Source: Candidatus Portiera sp.
GTDB lineage: Bacteria > Pseudomonadota > Gammaproteobacteria > CBDBNL01 > JAAOII01
Direction of reading: 5' to 3'
Assembly (NCBI GenBank): GCA_015163845.1
Contig: JAAOII010000148.1
Location: forward strand, 1 to 20,452
Length of the DNA: 20,452 nt
A program made the translations under genes and the position numbers. Numbering within the stretch: position 1 is the first letter of the stretch; every line of letters begins with the position of its first letter. Below are positions 15,989 to 20,452 of the stretch, piece after piece. Under the pieces are notes generated by a model. The model saw only the letters and a program-made list of their open reading frames with translations. It was not told the DNA's origin and made no database searches.

Positions 15989-17311
15989 ATGCTTGATACT
16001 CATATAATAAGAAATAACCCGCAGAAAGTTACAGAATCTTGTGCTAAAAGAGGTGCAACTTTTGACGCTGAAGTATATGCTGGTCTGGAACAAAAACGCA
16101 AAACCCTGCAAGAAAAAGTGCAGAACCTACAAGAACAACGAACTAAAGGTGCCGATGAAATTGGCAAGTTGGTTGCCCAAGGCGGAGATCTTAACCAACT
16201 CAAACAACAGATGCAGCAGGTGCAGCAAGAGCTCAAGCCAGCTAAAAAGGAGTTGGATGACTTGCTTGAAGAACTGCGTAATATCCATCTCAACCTCCCC
16301 AATATCCTTGATGCTGATGTGCCTGTTGGCAAAGACGCAAATGACAACACGCTTGTGTTGGAATGGGGAGACAAACCCAACTTCTCTTTCAAGCCCAAAG
16401 AACACTATGAATTATTCCCGCAACTTATGGACTTTACCATTCCTGGTAAGATGGCTGGAAGTAGGTTCTCCTTGTTGCGTGGACCTATGGCACAGCTGCA
16501 TCGTGCCTTGGCACAAATGATGTTGGATGTGCATACCCGCCTGCATGGTTATGAAGAAATCAACATACCCTTGATACTCAATCGGGACGCTTTAACTAAT
16601 AGCGGGCAATTGCCCAAATTTGAAGAGGATCTATTCCACATTAAAAAAGGTGATGATAAAGATGACAATAAAGGTGATGATAAAGGCGATGGCGTGGATT
16701 TTTATCTATCCCCCACCTCTGAAGTTGGATTGGTCAATATAGGCAGCGACACTATATATAGTGGTGACGAGTTGCCGGTGAAGGTCACCTGCCACTCTAC
16801 ATGTTTTCGTGCCGAAGCTGGCAGTTATGGCAAGGATGTCAAAGGCATTCTCCGCCAACATCAGTTTGAGAAGGTTGAGTTGGTGCAAATAGTCAAGTCG
16901 GATAAATCCGAAGAAGCATTGGAAGAAATGGTTGGACAAGCCCAGAAGATTTTGCAGATGTTGGAGTTACCTTACAAGGTGGTTACTTTGTGTAGTGGTG
17001 ATATTGGATTCTCTGCCGCTAAGACCTATGACCTAGAAGTGTGGTTGCCAGGGCAAGACAAATATCGCGAAGTTTCATCTTGTAGTAATTGCCGTGATTT
17101 CCAAGCTAGAAGAATGCAGGCACGTTGGGTTACTGACCCAGGAACCAATAAGAAAGAACTTGTGCATACATTGAATGGATCTGGTTTGGCAGTGGGCAGA
17201 ACACTGATAGCCGTCCTAGAGAATAACCAAACAGCTGACGGCAAGGTCAAGATACCTGAGGCACTCAAGCCCTACTTGTCTGAGGACTTTCCTGAACTTT
17301 TGGGTGATTGA
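15989..17311 (+). CDS. serS: Seryl-tRNA synthetase
   Basis: Charges tRNA-Ser with serine in the cytoplasm. It has 440 residues, close to the usual 425-430 plus an insertion. The N-terminal 110 residues form the long antiparallel coiled coil that binds the tRNA variable arm (EQRTKG, then a run of Q, K, E and L). The class II catalytic core carries motif 2 (FRAEAGSYGKDVKGILRQHQF, F273-R274 onward) and motif 3 (LNGSGLAVGRTLIAVLEN, R404), with the EVSSCSNCRDFQARR block between. An acidic, lysine-rich insertion (about residues 219-235, GDDKDDNKGDDKGDG) sits before the SPTSEVGLVN block and is encoded by repeated DNA. AGGTGA at 15976-15981 serves as the ribosome site. It lies 45 bp after the thioredoxin gene. 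Confidence 0.97.
   Translation: MLDTHIIRNNPQKVTESCAKRGATFDAEVYAGLEQKRKTLQEKVQNLQEQRTKGADEIGKLVAQGGDLNQLKQQMQQVQQELKPAKKELDDLLEELRNIHLNLPNILDADVPVGKDANDNTLVLEWGDKPNFSFKPKEHYELFPQLMDFTIPGKMAGSRFSLLRGPMAQLHRALAQMMLDVHTRLHGYEEINIPLILNRDALTNSGQLPKFEEDLFHIKKGDDKDDNKGDDKGDGVDFYLSPTSEVGLVNIGSDTIYSGDELPVKVTCHSTCFRAEAGSYGKDVKGILRQHQFEKVELVQIVKSDKSEEALEEMVGQAQKILQMLELPYKVVTLCSGDIGFSAAKTYDLEVWLPGQDKYREVSSCSNCRDFQARRMQARWVTDPGTNKKELVHTLNGSGLAVGRTLIAVLENNQTADGKVKIPEALKPYLSEDFPELLGD
16643..16691 (+). repeat. In-frame acidic repeat in serS
   Basis: A 24-bp unit beginning AAAGGTGATGATAAA occurs at 16646 and again at 16670, with the second copy partly diverged. It encodes the KGDDKDDN and KGDDKGD segments, an insertion that E. 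coli SerS lacks. Confidence 0.8.
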
Positions 17312-17350
17312 GTTAATTGAGCTATAGTAATGCATGGACGAATATAAGCT

Positions 17351-18691
17351 ATGAATCAAGCAATGAATCAAGGCAAAGATAATGGCAAAGATAATGGCAA
17401 AGACAAAAATATGAACAATGTCAAAGATAATGTCAAGGACAAAGCTATAAATCAAGTCGGTGATGCTGCGAGTGGAGGTGCTGGCAGTCACTATGACTTA
17501 GCAATAGTTGGCGGTGGGATGATTGGCATGGCAGCAGCTGTTTGCTTTGCCGACAGATATAAGATCGCCATCATAGATAAGTCCCAGTTTAAGGGTGGCG
17601 TTGCAGATGTGGCTAATAAAAAACTAACAGAGAATGCTGAGTTTGACATGCGGGTCACCGCTCTCAACAACTCATCTTTGGACTTCCTGCATTCACTCAA
17701 TATTGACATTACCCGCTATTGCCCCTTCCGTAAAGTTGAGACCTGGGAGGAAGGCGTCAGTCCATTAGTATTTGATTCCTCATCTGTATCACAACCCCAT
17801 CTGGGTTGGATAGCCGAGAATGAAAGGATCAACCAGCCCCTGTTAGAAAAGATACATGCGAGCAAACAAATTAGCGTCTATTCCAATCAGGTCAAGGGCT
17901 TTGCCGCTGATAAGAATTTAATAACTCTGGACGATGGCAGTGAACATGGCAGTAAAATAAGTGCCGACTTGGTTTTGGCTGCTGATGGCAGAGAATCCTT
18001 CATAAGGAATTCTTTACCCATAGGCAACCACTCTGTCAAGCATCCGCAAATGGCAGTTGTTGTCCAGGTCACCACCGAATATCCACAGAAAGATGTGACC
18101 TGGCAGAGATTTACCCCAGAAGGAGCTCAAGCATTCTTGCCATTGGCAGGGAATAATGCATCACTGGTTTGGTATACCTCACCCGACTATGCCGCTTATT
18201 TGACCTCGCTCAAAAATGATAACAAAAAAGATCAAGAGACCTTCAACCGCCACCTACGCCAGACCTACCCGCCACAACTTGGAGAAGTGACTGCGAAGAG
18301 ATGGGTGTCTTTCCCGCTGCAGAGCCACCATATTTCCAGCTACTTTCATAACAATGTGGTATTCGTCGGCGATGCCGCCCACTCCATCCACCCACTGGCT
18401 GGACAAGGAGCTAATTTAGGATTCAAGGACTTGCAAGTGCTCAATAATTTATTTCTGGACAAGCAGTCCCTCACATCAGTGAATAATTATGAGACCTACC
18501 AAGCCAAACGCATGCCACTCAATGCCGCCGCATTGGCTTTCACCGAGGGAGTATTCCGTGGGTTCGGCAATGCCATACCAGAAATGCAGTTACTCCGCCA
18601 AGCCGCCCTCAAGGTTGCTGGACTGCCACTGCTAAATGATTTGCTGATACGTGAAGCAACTGGTGCATCATTGCTGGAAGAGTTTCTATAA
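17351..18691 (+). CDS. UbiH-family FAD-dependent monooxygenase
   Basis: An aromatic-ring hydroxylase of the UbiH/UbiI/UbiF/Coq6 family, probably acting in ubiquinone synthesis. FAD-binding motifs are GGGMIG (54-59), the DG motif VLAADGRESFIRN, and VVFVGDAAHSIHPLAGQGANLGFKD with G340-D341, which is the family hallmark. Total length is 446 residues, about 45 more than usual. The surplus is an N-terminal, low-complexity tail made of KDNG and VKDN repeats before HYDLAIVGGG. A later start, such as Met21, would remove part of it, but none has a better ribosome site. I cannot tell which ring position is hydroxylated, so no gene symbol is given. It begins 39 bp after serS on the same strand. Confidence 0.88.
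   Translation: MNQAMNQGKDNGKDNGKDKNMNNVKDNVKDKAINQVGDAASGGAGSHYDLAIVGGGMIGMAAAVCFADRYKIAIIDKSQFKGGVADVANKKLTENAEFDMRVTALNNSSLDFLHSLNIDITRYCPFRKVETWEEGVSPLVFDSSSVSQPHLGWIAENERINQPLLEKIHASKQISVYSNQVKGFAADKNLITLDDGSEHGSKISADLVLAADGRESFIRNSLPIGNHSVKHPQMAVVVQVTTEYPQKDVTWQRFTPEGAQAFLPLAGNNASLVWYTSPDYAAYLTSLKNDNKKDQETFNRHLRQTYPPQLGEVTAKRWVSFPLQSHHISSYFHNNVVFVGDAAHSIHPLAGQGANLGFKDLQVLNNLFLDKQSLTSVNNYETYQAKRMPLNAAALAFTEGVFRGFGNAIPEMQLLRQAALKVAGLPLLNDLLIREATGASLLEEFL
17366..17446 (+). repeat. In-frame KDN-type repeat at the 5' end of the Ubi gene
   Basis: GGCAAAGATAAT is repeated directly (17372-17395), followed by related AATGTCAAAGATAAT and GTCAAGGAC copies. The encoded tail (about residues 6-31) is hydrophilic and probably unstructured. 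Confidence 0.75.
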
Positions 18692-18745
18692 TTTTTCAAA
18701 AATATATAAAAATCTATAAAATATAGCCAACTCATAGCAATTCGC

Positions 18746-18775
18746 TTGTTAAAATTGCTGGGAATGTTTTATAAT
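18746..18775 (+). promoter_or_regulatory. Promoter of the tRNA-Glu gene
   Basis: TTGTTA (18746-18751) and a perfect TATAAT (18770-18775) are 18 bp apart. Transcription would begin near 18782, about 12 bp before the tRNA. The arrangement fits a sigma-70 promoter. Confidence 0.7.
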
Positions 18776-18793
18776 ATAACTACACTCAGTAAG

Positions 18794-18866
18794 GTCCCCT
18801 TCGTCTAGAGGCCTAGGACTTCGCCCTTTCACGGCGGCAACAGGGGTTCGAACCCCCTAGGGGACG
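18794..18866 (+). tRNA. tRNA-Glu (anticodon TTC)
   Basis: A full cloverleaf of 73 nt. The acceptor GTCCCCT pairs with AGGGGAC, and the discriminator is G. The D-arm region is GTCTAGAGGCCTAGGAC. The anticodon loop CTTTCAC (18826-18832) gives TTC for glutamate at 18828-18830. The T-arm is CAGGGGTTCGAACCCCCT. The sequence closely resembles the enterobacterial tRNA-Glu. The 3' CCA is not encoded; TTA follows directly. A repeat array carrying copies of its 3' end begins at once downstream. Confidence 0.98.
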
Positions 18867-18909
18867 TTATATTTAATATTCAACGTCAAACCTTACTAAT
18901 CTAGCAAGA

Positions 18910-18928
18910 TAATCAGCAAAGCTGATTA
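18910..18928 (+). repeat. Array hairpin, unit 1
   Basis: TAATCAGC-AAA-GCTGATTA, an 8-bp perfect stem with an AAA loop. A second stem, GAAGAGC-TTC-GCTCTTC, follows at 18944-18960. Confidence 0.8.
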
Positions 18929-19047
18929 GCAGTGAAAGTGCGAGAAGAGCTTCGCTCTTCCATTTCCCACGACAACAACAGGGGTTCGAACCCCCTAGGG
19001 GACGTTATATTTAATATTCAACGTCAAACCCCTTACTAATCTAGCAA

Positions 19048-19070
19048 GATAATCAGCAAAGCTGATTATC
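19048..19070 (+). repeat. Array hairpin, unit 2
   Basis: GATAATCAGC-AAA-GCTGATTATC, a 10-bp perfect stem with an AAA loop. It is extended relative to unit 1 by the G-to-T change at the base of the 3' arm, which restores pairing. Confidence 0.8.
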
Positions 19071-19182
19071 AGTGAAAGTGCGAGAAGAGCTTCGCTCTTT
19101 CATTTACCACAACAACAACAGGGGTTCGAACCCCCTAGGGGACGTTATTTCCAAAAGCGTCATAAAATTACCCCTTACTGAG

Positions 19183-19203
19183 CTAATTGGCAAAGCCAAT
19201 TAG
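19183..19203 (+). repeat. Array hairpin, unit 3, with compensatory changes
   Basis: CTAATTGGC-AAA-GCCAATTAG, a 9-bp perfect stem with the same AAA loop. Compared with units 1 and 2, a C-G pair has become T-A and an A-T pair has become G-C, so pairing is kept while the sequence changed. Confidence 0.8.
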
Positions 19204-19327
19204 CAGTGAAAGTTCTTGTCAGGACTTCGCTCTTCCATTTCCCACGACAACAACAGGGGTTCGAACCCTCAAAAAAGAACCTTTTTAATGTAACTACAAA
19301 GATTACTTAACCTATTTTATCTAGCTA

Positions 19328-19717
19328 TTACAAATGTTGGTCTTCCCCCATAATTAACCTAAAGAGAAATAAGAACCCTATATAAGCAATCGACATGAAA
19401 ATTGCAGTATGGAAAAGTAGTGTTGTATAGAAAAAAGTAACATCATAATACGTATCTATTCCATCATAGAATACAAGGTAAATGCCATAACCTATGATAA
19501 TTATTGAAGATGATACAAGAATAAATAAAACCATGTAATCAGCTCGCTTAAAATAGTGTTCCCTAAATAATCCTGCAATAACAGTAGGAGTCCACTTTAT
19601 CCTTGCAGAAAAGTAAGTAAACACAAAGAATAAAGCTAGATAAAAAGCTATGTGTGGGAAGTAAAGATAAATACTGCTCATATGATCTATACTCCCAATA
19701 ATATCTATGGTTTCCAT
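19328..19717 (-). CDS. Small multi-pass membrane protein of unknown function
   Basis: I do not recognise this 129-residue protein. Three hydrophobic stretches suggest three membrane helices, near residues 15-36, 60-84 and 94-119. The loop between the first and second is basic and aromatic (KWTPTVIAGLFREHYFKRADY), and the C-terminus is short and acidic (GEDQHL). The ATG at 19717 has no ribosome site; an in-frame ATG at 19681 has GGGAG 10 nt upstream and would give a 117-residue protein that keeps all three helices. It lies 70 bp after the neighbouring minus-strand gene and is probably co-transcribed with it. The base composition is more AT-rich than the metabolic genes, which hints at an acquired cassette, though this is an impression and was not measured. 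Confidence 0.6.
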   Translation of the reverse strand: METIDIIGSIDHMSSIYLYFPHIAFYLALFFVFTYFSARIKWTPTVIAGLFREHYFKRADYMVLFILVSSSIIIIGYGIYLVFYDGIDTYYDVTFFYTTLLFHTAIFMSIAYIGFLFLFRLIMGEDQHL

Positions 19718-19787
19718 AGAATCTATACTATAGTTGATGGGTATAAATTATTATTATTAAGATCAAGCCCTATATGCTAATAGGTCT

Positions 19788-20399
19788 CTATGCTGCTTTT
19801 TTACTATCACTTTCATTGTGGAAATATAAGCACTCATCAATTTTCTTAACTGGTCTTATAGCATCAGGGGTGAAGAACTTAAATTCTCTATTATTTTCTC
19901 CAGGGCTATGCTTTGTTATAAATGCGCTACCAGTGTCATTAATCTTATAGTGATATTCATGCTCATTTGATAATTCTTCTTGCCCCATTATTATAAATAC
20001 TTTGTTTTGCGACTTCTTATTCTTATCTCTCCATTTCAATAATTCTTTAACTAGGGGTAGCTTTGCTACATCTTCTTCTGGCTTAGAAAAAATTAGACTA
20101 ACCTCAAATAACTCCTTCCCCTCAAGTTTACTGATTAAGGAGTTTATTATTTCAGAGTTGTTGTATATATTATAGACATCATTTTCTCCATAATCATAAA
20201 ATATTACCCATTTTTTAGATTCCTTTACTACCTTGGCAGTTAGTTCAATAGATTTTTTATTATCATTCACGCCTTCGGAATAACCTATATTGTTATATAT
20301 ACTAAGTATAACAATATGTATAGTGGCCAATATAATCCATAAACAGCCACTTAAAGTAACAACTAATAATATGAGTTCAAATACATTGTTTGGTGACAT
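19788..20399 (-). CDS. Membrane-anchored protein with unrecognised cytosolic domain
   Basis: A 203-residue protein of no family I can name. One N-terminal hydrophobic segment (about residues 8-34) anchors it. The remaining 165 residues are hydrophilic and look like an alternating alpha/beta domain: strand-like KWVIFYDYG, EVSLIFSKP and KVFIIMGQE are separated by charged helices such as LVKELLKWRDKNKK. It ends with SDSKKAA. The start is set at ATG 20399. AAGGAG at 20402-20407 lies only 2 nt from it, which is short. A TTG at 20411 would add four residues but has no site. It precedes the small membrane protein gene and may work with it. No catalytic motif is evident, so I offer no function. Confidence 0.62.
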   Translation of the reverse strand: MSPNNVFELILLVVTLSGCLWIILATIHIVILSIYNNIGYSEGVNDNKKSIELTAKVVKESKKWVIFYDYGENDVYNIYNNSEIINSLISKLEGKELFEVSLIFSKPEEDVAKLPLVKELLKWRDKNKKSQNKVFIIMGQEELSNEHEYHYKINDTGSAFITKHSPGENNREFKFFTPDAIRPVKKIDECLYFHNESDSKKAA

Positions 20400-20411
20400 A
20401 ACTCCTTCCAA

Positions 20412-20452
20412 AATCCAGTATAAAGATACAGGAATTACTAATATGAAAATAG
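20412..20452. other. Right edge, probable upstream region of the minus-strand pair
   Basis: Only 41 bp are visible. On the minus strand TATACT occurs shortly before the 20399 start and could be a -10 element. Stop codons close the frames I checked, so no gene end can be claimed. Confidence 0.25.

Larger units (their letters stand above)
18838..19270 (+). repeat. Tandem array built on the 3' end of tRNA-Glu
   Basis: The end of the tRNA (variable-loop CAA, T-arm, acceptor 3' strand; 29 nt) recurs at 18976 and 19116, and in truncated form at 19251-19269. The periods are 138, 140 and 135 bp. Each full unit then has an AT-rich spacer containing CCTTACT, an AAA-loop hairpin, a GTGAAAGT stretch, a CTTCGCTCTT segment resembling the tRNA anticodon arm, and CATTTCCCAC (CATTTACCAC in one unit). 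The first two units have nearly the same spacer; the third differs (19145-19225). The layout is like the repeats behind E. coli tyrT that carry the tRNA-Tyr 3' end. The copies lack a 5' acceptor strand, so they cannot form tRNAs. Confidence 0.92.

Noticed and set aside
18838..19270. CRISPR array
   Set aside because: The units are 135-140 bp and spacers between the shared segments are themselves similar; there are no unique spacers or cas genes.
18976..19270. Additional functional tRNA-Glu genes
   Set aside because: The copies contain only the 3' portion and lack the 5' acceptor strand and an intact D-arm and anticodon arm.
19271..19286. Terminator at the end of the tRNA repeat array (AAAAAG-AAC-CTTTTT)
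   Set aside because: The stem has only six pairs, five of them A-T, and is too weak to call with confidence.
18794..20452. Integrated phage or island using the tRNA end as attachment site
   Set aside because: The repeated tRNA end would fit, but no integrase, phage gene or second boundary is visible, so only a possibility is noted.

Overview
The window is an AT-rich bacterial segment that most resembles a gammaproteobacterium. The tRNA-Glu closely matches the enterobacterial form, and the taurine genes, seryl-tRNA synthetase and Ubi-type hydroxylase are proteobacterial in character. Broken insertion-sequence and transporter remnants, and many short in-frame tandem repeats, suggest a genome with active slippage and decay, possibly a marine or host-associated lineage. 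That lifestyle is inference.

Left part (1-8501, + strand). A truncated IS5-type transposase tail at the window edge is followed by two MFS transporters (399-2781) and a 3' remnant of a further MFS copy (2890-2967). Next come the genes for dissimilating taurine: ald (alanine dehydrogenase), xsc (sulfoacetaldehyde acetyltransferase), pta (phosphate acetyltransferase) and tpa (taurine-pyruvate aminotransferase). A strong bidirectional terminator hairpin (8580-8617) separates tpa from tauC-tauB-tauA (8700-11510, - strand), the taurine ABC importer. Together these genes import taurine, transfer its amino group to pyruvate, cleave sulfoacetaldehyde to acetyl phosphate and sulfite, convert acetyl phosphate to acetyl-CoA, and recycle alanine to pyruvate with release of ammonium. 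No TauD, sulfite dehydrogenase or recognisable taurine regulator is present; an MFS protein could export sulfite or another product.

Middle part (11926-18691, + strand). After a 415-bp intergenic region come a System II cytochrome c biogenesis group (ccsB/resB, an unusually long ccsA/resC, and a TlpA/ResA-like thioredoxin), then serS and a UbiH-family FAD monooxygenase. Five short in-frame tandem repeat expansions affect ccsA (three), the thioredoxin and serS, and a sixth forms the N-terminal extension of the Ubi protein.

Right part (18746-20452). A promoter and tRNA-Glu(TTC) gene are followed by a tandem array of about 138-bp units. Each unit carries the 3' end of tRNA-Glu and a hairpin whose stem shows compensatory base changes. 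This layout recalls the repeats behind E. coli tyrT and is the most unusual structure here. Beyond it lie two unrecognised - strand genes, a small multi-pass membrane protein and a membrane-anchored cytosolic-domain protein, which may form an accessory cassette.
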